This document shows positions 23,866-34,400 of a stretch of DNA of 64,000 bases, piece by piece. Both the position numbers and the translations under genes were made by a program. This stretch comes from Diphasiastrum complanatum (taxonomy: Eukaryota; Streptophyta; Lycopodiopsida; Lycopodiales; Lycopodiaceae): contig CM055104.1 of NCBI GenBank assembly GCA_029204225.1, positions 39,362,527 through 39,426,526 on the forward strand. The letters are read 5' to 3'. How positions within the stretch are numbered: the stretch's first letter is position 1; every line of letters starts with the position of its first letter. The notes below the pieces were generated by a model. The model worked only from the letters and a program-made list of their open reading frames with translations. It did not search any database and was not told the DNA's origin.

Positions 23866-25870
23866 AAGTACAAGAGGATTTATTGAGATTTGATTGGGTT
23901 GATCCAAAACTAAGCCCAAATTAGCAAGTTTTTGGAAACTAGCTAATTTTGATGTGGCGAGTTGGATTGATAGGTATACTCAAATTTTTTGCATCAAACT
24001 TGGTTGTGGGCTGTAGGGGTACTTTTCACACGTGTTAGGATGTACAGTACCAGCTTTGAAGCCTTATGTTACAATTTGATGCTCATACATCCAAATTAGC
24101 AAGTTTGTGGAAACTAGCTAATCTTGAGGTAGAGAGTTTGAATAGATTGATAGATTCAATATTTTTTTACCAAAACTTTTTGTAGGTTGTAGGTGTATTT
24201 TACACACGTGTGGGGTCGTACAAATCCAATTTTGGTTGATAAACTTCAAATTGATGCATAATTTGACTCATACACCCAAATTTAGTGATTTTTAGTGCAA
24301 ATTCAAGCTTTTTCTATAGAGATTCTATTCCTATGATTTGTTCTTGGATTAGATCATCCAAATAATTGATTTGGAAGCCTGATTTAGATGCATTAAATGA
24401 GTTTTTCTGATTTTTTGTGTGTATTGAAGTTGAGAGAGAAAAATTGCCAAAAATCATAGATTAAGGAGTGATATGCAAGGTGAGAGGTTGAAATCTATTG
24501 TACCATCACTCTAGATTTGTTCAAGAGTGATAGAGTCAAGTTTAGAAGCATCAATTTGCTAGAAAACATCTTTGGATCTGTCCTCCAAATGAAACCTTTG
24601 AGAATTTCTAGTGCATATATAGCATTTATATAAATCTTTTGTAGAATTGACATAGATTGGCTTCAATTGAGAGTTCTAGAAAAGAGATTGAGATCCAAGT
24701 CACATTGTTCAACCCTACTCAGTTTGCTTGAGTGATTGTTAGGCTTGAAAAGAGTCATTGAGGTGTGTATGAAAAATGTATAGAGAGAGATCCAATTTTC
24801 TAAGAATTCCTTCCTTTGTAGAGGGCAAGACCTAGAAACTCATTTTGTGTTGGTATTGTTGGAGAGTTTGTCTTCTCCTAGGTGATCAAATCTTTCTAAG
24901 TGGCATTAGATCTTTGAAGCACAATATCTTAGTGAGAGAGAAGAATCACAACTTCTGATTTTGAATTTCATTCCAATTCTTAAGAGGTAGAGTCATTGGT
25001 GGAATCCAATAGGTGTGAATGAATTCAATTTATTGAGCAAAAATTGACATAGTTTGTATGAAACTCAAATTAGTTCTATTCAACTTTCTTTGTAAGAGTG
25101 TGAGGGTCAAGTTGTGATCCCATTGGATGTCTAGAACAAGGAGGAGTCCGTATTTGAGTGTTCATGCATGGTTGGGATCTTTGTGAATCTCTAGATGTCT
25201 AATTTTTAAGCTTGGTGAAAAATTCTTGACATAGGTTGTTATCAAACTATTACAAATCCATTCCAAATCTCAAGAGGGAGATTCTTTGCGGATTTAAAAA
25301 GGGGTGATTGGATCTTAATTCTATGTGTTTGAATCAAATGTACATGTCAAGTTTGAGTGATCTAGAGTAGATTTTATGTTTTGTAAAAATTGGTGGTATA
25401 GTTTGTTGTCAAATCAAATCAAATTCATTCTAAATCTCAAGAGTGAGATTATTTGGGTCAAGAGTGAGTATAAAAGAAGTAATTAAGTTTGATTTTAATG
25501 TGTTTTGAGACAAAATCCATCTTTTGTTCAAGAATTCAAGTGTTGAAAGAACTAGTCAAGTGAAAAGGAAAATCTAGGTGTCAAATCTTCTCATATCTAT
25601 TTCAACTCTCAAAAGAAAGAGTCATTGGTATTTGTTGAGTCCAAGAGTTTGGATCTGATTTCTTTCGTGATTTGATTTAAAGATTGTGTGCTTTTGTCTT
25701 AGTGATCAAAGCAAAGTTTCCAAGTGATTAGTCATTAGTGTGAAGATTGATTCTTAGGTTTGTGAGTTAGATCTTTTGTAGATCCTTCTAGATTATTGAA
25801 TATGTTCAAATCTAGTCTCTTGAGAGTCACAAATTACTTTTATAGAATCATATCACAAGTTTTGTTTCAC
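23866..25870 (+). other. element G untranslated leader with weak internal repeats
   Basis: Two kilobases with no open frame. A theme resembling TCTCAAGAG-GAGATT recurs at about 24981, 25271, 25438 and 25610; the last three are spaced 167 and 172 bp. CACACGTGTG-type palindromes lie at 24027 and 24203. Confidence 0.6.
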
Positions 25871-25928
25871 ATGGCATCAATAGGTGGCATCCTATTGAAG
25901 GCAAATAAGGATCTTAAGTGCAACCTTT
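25871..25928 (+). pseudogene. first codons of copia gag in element G
   Basis: ATG at 25871 opens MASIGGILLKANKDLK, clearly parallel to MASNGGIMLESSERLS at the start of the intact gag-pol at 39970. It runs into LTR sequence at about 25929. Confidence 0.75.
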
Positions 25929-26395
25929 GCCATGTGTAGAGGTTTGCTCACACGTGTGGAATAAATTGAGGAAGTCAAATTTGCACTTCTAGAAGACTTT
26001 TCTATATAGTAAGAAATTGATCAAAAAGTGCTCAAAATAAAAGGTTTGGTCCAAGTGTCAATTTTGTATGATGAATCATCATATGACAAAGCACCCTTAC
26101 ACATGCGAGATAAGAGGGATGATCAGTACCACAAGCTCCCACTTCTTGTATATATAGAGCCACATTTGGCGATAATGATCAAGCAACACCAATCTTTGTT
26201 TTGGAGACAATCTTTTGTCAATTTCATCATTTGTCTTGATTTCTTTTGGATGTTTTGAGTTTCTATCATATTGTACTTTGTTTTCAGGTTGGAGTTCGTA
26301 CTATGACAGGTCTTCACGCGTGTGAAACCAACAAGTACAATTCCCTTTCATTTACGATTGTTCTTGTTAGATTTTCTCATGTAGAATTGATCTAG
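25929..26395 (+). repeat. element G 3' LTR, truncated at both ends
   Basis: Matches the 5' LTR from about 23305 to 23763. The first roughly 245 bp were lost with the internal deletion. The rest was displaced by the gypsy LTR that starts at 26396. CACACGTGTG is at 25949-25958 and a variant at 26315-26324. Confidence 0.8.
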
Positions 26396-27170
26396 TGTTG
26401 GAGGGTTTGCGGATCCCGAGATAAACCTAACCCTAGTTAATAAGTGAGAGGGATTTGGCACCCTGCGTGTGTAAGTCCAATCCGATGATCACATAGTTAT
26501 TTGATAATTAGAAAGTTAATAAAAGGACTTTAGGCCTTTTTGTGAGACTTTTAATGTTGCGGGCCTAAATGTCAAGTTAGTAAATAAAGTTGGGACTCGC
26601 ACCAAAATTGGTTCAAATTTAAATTCAAATTGGTTCCCTCCAATTTTGAATGTGTTCCCACTCTTTTTTAAATTTGAATAGTTAGGGAGGTAAAAATGGA
26701 CCAATAGGATTCTGAGGCCAGGGTCCTCTTCTCCATTATAAAAAGGGACCAGCTCGAGTTTCTTACACATGTACATATCTCCATTTCAATAAGGCAGATT
26801 GGTTCTCTTGTGAAATGAATTTATGAATGTCCTTGGTCTCTATCACATTTCCTCCATCTCTGATGCTTTTCTTTAGATTTATCAATTGTTGGATCTGATT
26901 TTTATTGGGATTGCATGTTCTTATACTTTTTGTGAGAGAGAAGGGAGAGAGAGAAAGAGTAAGCTATCTTAATTGTGGATTGTAGGGTTAGTGGAGTAGT
27001 GTTAATGCTTAGGGTTAATGGATGTTAGAGTAGATGTGGATCTTCCATTTGTGCTGAATTCTGAGATATGCTATCGCTCTCATGGGAATGAACCTCCGCG
27101 TGATGACTAACTTGTACTCTTTGATGCTAGATCTTGGATTGAGGTTAGGATAGGAAAGAAACCCATTACA
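26396..27170 (+). repeat. gypsy copy C 5' LTR
   Basis: TGTTGGAGGG...CCCATTACA, 775 bp, TG/CA ends. TATAAAAAG at 26737-26745 is the likely promoter box. It is the same family as the LTR at 8507-9265. Confidence 0.9.
26737..26745 (+). promoter_or_regulatory. TATA box in gypsy LTR
   Basis: TATAAAAAG roughly mid-LTR. The equivalent position in copy B also has a TATA-like run on its coding strand. Confidence 0.55.
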
Positions 27171-27174
27171 ATTT

Positions 27175-27192
27175 TGGCGCCGTTGTCGGGGA
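27175..27192 (+). other. primer-binding site, tRNA-Asp type (copy C)
   Basis: TGGCGCCGTTGTCGGGGA, 17 of 18 bases complementary to the 3' end of plant tRNA-Asp, four bases after the LTR. Confidence 0.85.
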
Positions 27193-28385
27193 GCTACGCC
27201 AATTTTTTAGTTTGCAGCATATTTGTTGGATGGTTAGCTTGCATTAGGCATCTTGTCGTTTCATGAATAGTGTTAAATCTCTATTTAGGGTTAGTTTGGA
27301 AGTGATTTTGCCTAATTTGAGTGGATTTGCTTGTTTAAAATCTAATTTGATTATTGAACAGAGAAAGCTATTCAGATGACCAATCTTAAGATTTTTTTAG
27401 ATCTGATATATCAGAAAAAATAACAAAAATTGGTCAAACCTGCTAGATTTTGGTCAAAATGAGGCAAAAACTATCATCAGAGTAGATAACTTTTTACTCT
27501 CTTTCAGGAAACATTCACTGAGTTGCAAGCACCTTCGATTTTGATCACAGAACCTTCAGTTTGAAGGGCGAACAATATTTCCCAACAGATTTCCAGAAAC
27601 ATCAGAAAAACCACCAAAAATACCAAAACCCTAAAAATACAAAAAAAAGAACCTTTACCAAATTCACTGTGCATAGGTGTGATTCAGATCTATCTACTGC
27701 TAGGTCGACGAAGAGTTATATCAGAAATAGAAAGTATCTCAGAGGATCAGTTGTCATATTGTCATATTTTTGTCAAAAAAGGTCTTTTTTTTTTTTTTGT
27801 TGTAAAAATACCAATATTACTCGTTATTCTTCGCCAAAATCTTCGTCGAGTTTTCGAATTATTCTATTTATAGTAATTTATTAGTTCTGAGTTCGACGAA
27901 CATTAATTCTATCAGGATCATAGAAAATCCTTATTTTTACCCTCGCCAAACTATAGAAACTATGTTTTTATGTGTCAGGAACCTTCGCCAGTTTTACCCT
28001 AGCTTTATTTGAGTCAGATTCTCTGTTTGAGAGTTTGGCAAAAGTTATTTTTATCAATTTTGTCAGAAAAAGCCTGATCAAAGAGTTTTTATCAAAAATA
28101 GCATTGCAACCTTCGTTTAGGAAACCTTCGCCAGTACTATGTTTAGGTTTTGATTATCCAGATCAAGTCTCTATCAAATTTTGGGTCAAATATGGTTTAA
28201 TTTGATTCTGATTTCGAGAATTTATCATTCTTAGAAGTGTCGATCGCTTGATCAAAGATCTTTTTCTAGAAATCTGAAATCTGATTATTGTAAAGTGGGA
28301 TGAATTTTGTAGATCTGAACTAAGATAGTTTTTGATTGAAATTCTAGATCCAATCTCATTGTCTGATTTCATTTCATTTGAAAAA
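27193..28385 (+). other. gypsy copy C untranslated leader
   Basis: About 1.2 kb, non-coding. AACCTTCGCC at 27980-27989 and 28123-28132, with near copies around 27529, 27829, 27841 and 28108. Confidence 0.8.
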
Positions 28386-29793
28386 ATGCCTGCTTTTGGA
28401 GGTGATCCTCAGGAAGTCAATCCAATCATTGTAAGGATTTTACCCCGGTTGGATCTACCCAAATACAATGGATTAACGGATCCAGATAGATTTCTCCAAT
28501 TCTATGCTAAATCTTGTGAAGTCTATGACAAAGTTTTTCCTCAAGAAAAAACTTAAGCTATTTCCAATGGCCTTAACGGGTGCAACACAAGATTGGTATT
28601 ATAATCAAGATGAAACTGAACGTACGAATTGAAAAACTGTTTTCACACGATTCAAACCTCGGAAGTTAATGAAAGTAAAATTAAAATGGGAAAGCAGAAA
28701 ATGATTCGAAATTATATTGAATGAGTAAAACGCCTCAGATCTGAGTGCGAACCTGAGTTGATTAACAAAAATGCCATGATTATGTGGTTTTTGTCAGGTC
28801 TACCTAAAAGGATCAGACGTGAGTTGAAACACCATAATGAGTACGCAATTTTGCAAAACGTTAGGACGATGCAATACGGGAGGAGGATAAAGATTCAGAT
28901 GACGAGCGGAATATTGGTATGTTGTCTTATACATCAAGGCAAATCACTACGACATCCACCACTATTGCATCAACGAATATTAACGCTACTGTAGAGATGA
29001 TGCTCAACGAGTTCGAGAAACTCGGGAAGAACCAGCAAAAACAAATGGAAAAGTTGCAGTCGCAACTTGATGAGAAGATCAAAGTATTGGAAGATTTCCA
29101 TGGGAAAGCGAACAAGGAACCTGAAAAGTTTGCTAAGACTTTTTCTACCAGGAAAAATGTCTGGTGTTCCATTTGTACGGGCAATTACACAACAAATGAA
29201 TGTCCTCAATTGAAAAAACGAATAGAAACCAGTATGTGCCATCTGTGCAATTCACCTGATCATGAGACTGCTTATTGCAACTTCAATCTCGGATTATCCA
29301 ACAACAATATGCCCAAATGGGATATCGGGAAGCCCTTTACGGAAAGGATCCTACAGCCAAACATTGTTTTGGGTATCCGGAGAGATTAGCTATGCCAACC
29401 CCACCGACACAACTGGCTCCTCCTACTAATTTGATGGAACCAAAACCTTACAAAGGTGTCGAGCAATGGAGTTATGGTAATGAAAGTGGACCTTCAGAAC
29501 AATATGCTACTTATGCTACCGCACAACAACAGGCATCTAGAAATTGGACCAAAGCGCCGCTTGGATGTTTTGCATGTGGAGAAAATCACAGAGTTGCAGA
29601 ATGTCCAAACAAAGACAAATTTGTATCATTCTGTCGTGACTGTGGTTATGGGCATTGCTACAAGGAGTGTCCAGCAAGACCGAAGTCACCACCAGTCACA
29701 ACTCCTATGAATTTGATAACAATTAAACAAAGACCAGCAGCTCAGACTGAACCAAGTGTACCCTTGACGGTGGTTACTAGAGTACAGAAGTAG
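28386..29793 (+). pseudogene. gypsy copy C gag with four zinc-knuckle motifs
   Basis: It starts at the ATG at 28386 (MPAFGGDPQEVNPIIVRI). The gag core is broken by a frameshift near 28550 and by stops. It becomes readable again from 28919 through a Gln/Lys-rich coil. Knuckles: CSICTGNYTTNEC at about 29165 (His changed to Tyr here but intact in copy B), CHLCNSPDHETAYC at about 29240, then in the next frame CFACGENHRVAEC and CRDCGYGHCYKEC at about 29568-29670. Three of the four use the short C-X2-C-X3-H-X4-C spacing. Knuckles bind the packaged RNA. Confidence 0.8.
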
Positions 29794-30054
29794 AAAGAAT
29801 CTGTCCTAGATCCAGTACCTGCTGATTCTATATCATTAACTGAAATAGCAATAGCATCTGGAGTCTATCCAAATCTCCATGCAAAAAAAAGAAGGTACCA
29901 GGATATGAGGCAATGGATTAAACATTTGTAAGAAGAAGAGGAGCTTGAGGCCGCTAAAGCAACAGCTGAAGTTCGTTTTTCACCAGCGCAATCACCAAAC
30001 AATCCACAATACATATATGAATGCTTAGTTGCATCATCATGAAGAACCCTTCAA

Positions 30055-30332
30055 GATGACTGAACCAGAAGCGCCGCAAACAGAACTCCTCAGGAGTATT
30101 TTGTCTAGTAAGATCAATATTACTTTAGGAGAGTTCTTGAAATTGGTGCCAAACACAAAGGAAGTATTAGCGCAGAAGTTGACTCAAATTGAACCAAAAA
30201 AATCCATCAAAAACCACTTTTTTGTGCTGGATTTGAAGAATCTAATGAAGTACTCCATGTCGGAGCAGCCTGGGAAAGTGAGCAAAAAAATATAACCCTG
30301 TCGATACAGCATAAGCAATTTTCTAAAGAGGC
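30055..30332 (+). pseudogene. gypsy copy C pre-protease segment, ending at a deletion
   Basis: Matches copy A from MTEPEAPQTELL onward but breaks off at FSKEA, just before the protease Asp motif. The next bases belong to RT. The protease and linker (about 1.2 kb or more in copy A) have been lost. Confidence 0.75.
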
Positions 30333-30780
30333 ATAGTGGTTACAACCAGGTCAAGATTGCACCTGTAGATCATCGCAAAACAACTTGGGAGACCTATGCT
30401 TACAAAGTAATGTCGTTTGGACTCTGTAATGCACCAAGTTCATTTCAAAAAGTAATACAATTTGCTTTTAAAGATTATCTACAGAAATTTCTTGAAATTT
30501 ATTTGGATGAGAGTCCATAGCACAGATATAGATTACCTGGATCGATTAGAAAACATGTTTGAACGTTGTCGCAAGTATCAAATTTCCTTGAATCCAGAAA
30601 AGTGTCAGATGTGGGTCTCCTATGGAGTTGTTCTTGGACATGTGATATCAAGACATGGCATTGCCACAGATTATTCCAAAATCAAGGTTATTATGGAATT
30701 ACCACCGCCAACAACAATTTGTGGGTTTATCTGTTTATGGGTCATGCGAACTATTATCGAATTTTTATTATCTTCTTGCT
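30333..30780 (+). pseudogene. gypsy copy C reverse transcriptase
   Basis: Reads GYNQVKIAPVDHRKTTW, then VMSFGLCNAPSSFQK, typical of plant gypsy RT. The active-site box is IYLDE rather than YxDD, so catalysis would be lost. A frameshift follows. Downstream the palm/thumb segment LENMFERCRKYQISLNPEKC is clear, with another shift before the connection domain. Confidence 0.85.
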
Positions 30781-30880
30781 AATCTTGCAAGACCTATATA
30801 CAAACTGACGATTGTTCCTATTTGGACAGTTGAAGCGTTAGAAGCCTTTGAAAAATTAGAAAAAAACATTAGTTTCAACA

Positions 30881-31399
30881 TTGATATTGCGTTCTCCAGA
30901 TTGGGTTTACATTGATGCCTCAAAATACACAATTGGATCAGTTTTGACGCAGCCAGGTGAATATAAGAAGGACTATCCGATACGATTTGCAAGCAGACAA
31001 CTTACAGATCTAGAGAAGAACTATTCAACAATAGAACGTGAAGCATTAGCCATGATTTTTTCTGTACGAAAATTTTGACATTACCTCATGGAAACGCACT
31101 TTGCATTTTATACGGATCACCAGTCGTTACTTTACTTGGTAAACAAGACATGCAATACAGGGCATATTGCGAGATGGTTACTGTTATTGACTGAATTTGA
31201 CTTTCGAATTGTGGTTCATAAAGGTAAGCAACATTATCTTTCCAACCATGTTTCACGAATTGAATTCGCACCAGTTAATACTGAAATGGATGACAAATTA
31301 CCAGATGCTGTATTATTCTATATAGAAGCAGTACCTGAGTGGATAGCAAATATTGTTGAGTACTTGATGCTAGGGCAACCTAATGACTCTTTGACATAA
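30881..31399 (+). pseudogene. gypsy copy C RNase H
   Basis: Contains VYIDASKYTIGSVLTQ, then YSTIEREALAMIFSVRKF and YTDHQSLLYLVNKT, the usual Asp/Glu/Asp pattern of gypsy RNase H. One in-frame stop lies at about 31076. Confidence 0.85.
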
Positions 31400-31414
31400 G
31401 TACAGAAGAGGCAA

Positions 31415-32579
31415 TTGATTCATAAGGCTCAACCTTATCAATTGATTGCAGGACAATTGTATCGTCGTGGATCGGACAATATTCTACGTAGATGCATTTT
31501 ACCACATGAAATACCTGAATTAATCATGTTTTCACATCATGGCATGGGCGGAGGACACTTCTCTGCAGATATTACTATTTGCAAACTTTTGCAATCAGGT
31601 TGTTGGTGGCCTACGCTTCATAAGAACACAGAAAATTATATTCAGACATGTGATGTTTGCCAACGAGCACGATGGCCTATGAGACAGAACTTTGAACCCT
31701 TACATCTGGTTTTATCGCAAGCACCATTTGAAAAATGGGGACTGGATTATGTTGGTCCTATTCATCCTGCGACACAAGGATCTCAAGCCAAATACATTAT
31801 CGTAGCAACTGACTATATGACCAAGTGGGTTGAAGCCAAAACTATCAAAGTTGTTGATGCGAAAACTATGGCCAAGTTCCTCTATGAAAATATTATTATC
31901 AGATTTGAATGTCCGATCGAGATTGTTAGTGACCGAGGTACACTTTGTTAATCAAACGATAGAGAGTTTGTTGGAAGATTTTTTTGTTATACACTACTTT
32001 AGTATTCCATATTATCCTAGAGGGAATGGTCAAGCTGAATCTTTCAATAAGATTCTCTGCACTATCATGACGAAAACTGTTGAAGCAAGTCGGTCTGATT
32101 GGGAACATAAACTGCATGCAGCAGTATGGGCATTCAGAACTGCTTACAAGAGTAGTACGAATCAAACACCCTTTCAACTAGTTTATGGTCAAGATGTTGT
32201 TATGCCAATTGAATTTTAAATATCATCCTTACGCATAACTGCAACAGAACGATTAAATGATGACAAGTATTTACAACTACGTCATGAAGCTTTGCACAAA
32301 TTGTGTGAAACAAGATTGATGGCAGTTCATGCGTTACCAGCAGAGAAAGCCCGCCGTAAGGCATGGCACGATCATCGATTACACAAAAAAGATCTAAAAG
32401 AAGGAGATCTAGCACTGATGTATAAAACCAAATTGATCAAGGGGAAATTGAAGTTCACATGTGAAGGACCATATAGAGTGAAGGAAATCCTGAACTATGG
32501 AACAGTTATTCTTGAACATTTAGATGGAAAACATTTTGATACTCCCGTGAATGACAACCGACTACGCAAGTTTTGGTAG
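31415..32579 (+). pseudogene. gypsy copy C integrase
   Basis: The zinc-binding part is HHGMGGGH...CDVCQRA. The catalytic core has GLDYVGPI (first Asp) and IVSDRGT (second Asp). After a frameshift near 31945 it has the Glu in GNGQAESFNK. A further stop is at 32217. The C-terminal GPY-like module (KFTCEGPYRVKEIL) ends at 32579 with NDNRLRKFW. No chromodomain follows, consistent with a Tat/Athila rather than a chromovirus lineage. Confidence 0.85.
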
Positions 32580-33436
32580 CCTGCTTCGCCAGTTCAGCAA
32601 CCATGATCCAAACGAGATTTTATTTTATTTTGTTTTTCAATTTGCCGTTTTCATTACTTAATTTATATTTTCTTTTGGAAAAGACAGTATATGAAAAAAA
32701 AAATGAGAAAAGACTGATGAGCAAAAGTCATAAAATGTCATCAGATCAAAAAAATTGAAGGAAAGTATTTTTAGGAGTCAGATCTTTCTGGGAAAATGAC
32801 TTGAAAATTTTTTGTTTGGTCATTTTTAGCACAAACTCTGTTAGAATTGTTCGTCAAGTTTTCAGAAGCAAGATCCACCTCAAATTACCCATACTGAGTC
32901 AGGCGAACATTTTTTTCACCAGTTGGTACCTATTTTTACCTCAGACGAATGTTCAACACTATGCCATTTTGGGAACCTTTGCCGAGCATCTTCTTGTACT
33001 CAGAAACCTTCGCTGACATGCCAGATGGATTTAAAATGCCAAATTTAGGTCGACTATAGGTTTAGATCCTGAAAATTTGCATTTATGATAGTATCTGGGT
33101 GAAGGATGATCTTGGGCTTTGCCAGACCTGAAAAATGTTCGTCGGATAGATTCAGAGCTTCAGAAACCTTCACTAAAATTTTTATAACCTATTTTTACAA
33201 TACTGAACAAGCCTGCAAATTTTGGTCAGAACTGAGCAGCCAGACTAGTACATTATCTAATGGACCCTCCAAATCAGCCTATAAAAGGGTAGAATTTGAT
33301 TTCATTTCTCACTTGTGCTAGCAAAGCTTTTGCCAATTTTTCCATGACCAAAGCCTTCAAAACTTTTCATACTGCTTTTTGATATACACTCGCGCTCCAT
33401 ACTTTCAGTTTTTGATTTTTTTTCATCATATCTTTC
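32580..33436 (+). other. gypsy copy C region between integrase and extra ORF
   Basis: Non-coding. It again carries leader-like CCTTCGC motifs (for example AACCTTCGCT at about 33007) and a strong TATA box at 33280. Confidence 0.6.
33280..33287 (+). promoter_or_regulatory. candidate internal TATA box
   Basis: TATAAAAG within CCTATAAAAGGGT, about 155 bp upstream of the extra ORF. A good match to the plant TATA consensus. Confidence 0.45.
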
Positions 33437-34270
33437 ACAGATACTTCTCAGTCACCTCGTTATACTATCCATCGTGATGTCTCAGATAAAACGGATATCA
33501 TGATACTTCCTAGCACAAGCATTGTCACTCAATGGATGACCCTTGCGGAGCCTCTGCTCTCTACAATGGGTATTCATGAGAGAGCCTTCTCAGAGAGAAT
33601 TGACATGGATTTTATTAACTTTGCCTTGAGTACCTGAAAGGAGAAAAAATCCAAATTCTACATTGTTTTCTAGAGAGCCACACACAAGGTGCGTGTGACC
33701 GAAGCCGCCCTTGCTGCCATAGAGATAGTGTCTGGTACCCAAGCCTCACCGAACCATAGGCAAACTAAACAAGCTATTAAATCTTATATTGATACTACCA
33801 ATGATCTATATTGGACTAATAACGGCTATCTTCTAGATGCCATTACTGATCCTGCCATCCATGCTTCTGCTCAGCTCCTCAACAATTTCTTGATGGTTGG
33901 CAACCTAAGGAAAGACCGTATCTCTTCCCAAATTCTGCATAGGATAGTTGAGTCTCCGGCCAAGATAGCCAAGGCCCCGGCTTTGGAACCATATAACTGG
34001 TTCAAGACTATGTTTGGAGAGCTCAAACAAGCTATCAAAAGTAATACCAAGCAGTAGTTTGTTGCTGGCTAGCTCTTGTCCCTCCTTGTAGCCTCTTATC
34101 TTGATAACAAAAACTATGGTTTTAGTATGGATTCCGTGCTCTCTAATTACGAAGAGACCCAACGGAATCTTCCCAATAGACATCGAGTTCACATAGTCAT
34201 TGTCGTCCATGCAGCAAGATCGTTGTTCCTGACTCACCTCCCGCGACACGTCGACGTACTAGGAAAATAA
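33437..34270 (+). pseudogene. decayed additional ORF downstream of gypsy integrase
   Basis: One reading frame runs for about 278 codons and is interrupted only by four stops (33638 TGA, 33672 TAG, 34058 TAG, about 34073 TAG). Segments include IHRDVSDKTDIMILPSTSIV, RVTEAALAAIEIVSGTQASP and EPYNWFKTMFGELKQAIKSN. From about 34210 an alternative frame gives a Pro/Ser/Ala-rich tail (VPDSPPATRRRTRKITPAAL). I do not recognise the protein. Tat-lineage elements are known to carry extra ORFs in this position; a gene of that kind is the favoured reading. It is not gag, pol or a known envelope. Confidence 0.5.
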
Positions 34271-34400
34271 CTCCAGCTGCGCTTCCACCCCCCGCTACAA
34301 TTTGCATTGAGCTATCTATCCCTCAATCCACTGATGCATCCCTCGCCTCCGCTTCCTCACAAGGTCAGTCTATGACAATTTAATCTACCATTCCAGTCAC

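Larger units (their letters stand above)
23061..26395 (+). mobile_element. deletion-derivative copia LTR element G
   Basis: Order: 5' LTR, degenerate tRNA-Met primer site, 2.0-kb leader, first 19 or so codons of gag, then an abrupt join into a 5'-truncated 3' LTR. The whole of gag-pol is gone. It inserted into element F, and gypsy copy C later inserted into its 3' LTR. Confidence 0.75.
26396..34400 (+). mobile_element. Ty3/gypsy (Tat-like) copy C, 5' LTR to extra ORF
   Basis: 5' LTR, tRNA-Asp primer site, 1.2-kb leader, gag, (protease deleted), RT, RNase H, integrase, then a non-coding stretch and a decayed extra ORF. A 3' LTR was not found before 35.2 kb, so the 3' end is truncated or highly diverged. 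All frames carry stops or shifts; it is not autonomous. Confidence 0.85.

Noticed and set aside
26028-26258. 76-codon + frame beginning MLKIKGLVQV
   Set aside because: Within the truncated LTR of element G, not preserved in the sister LTR.
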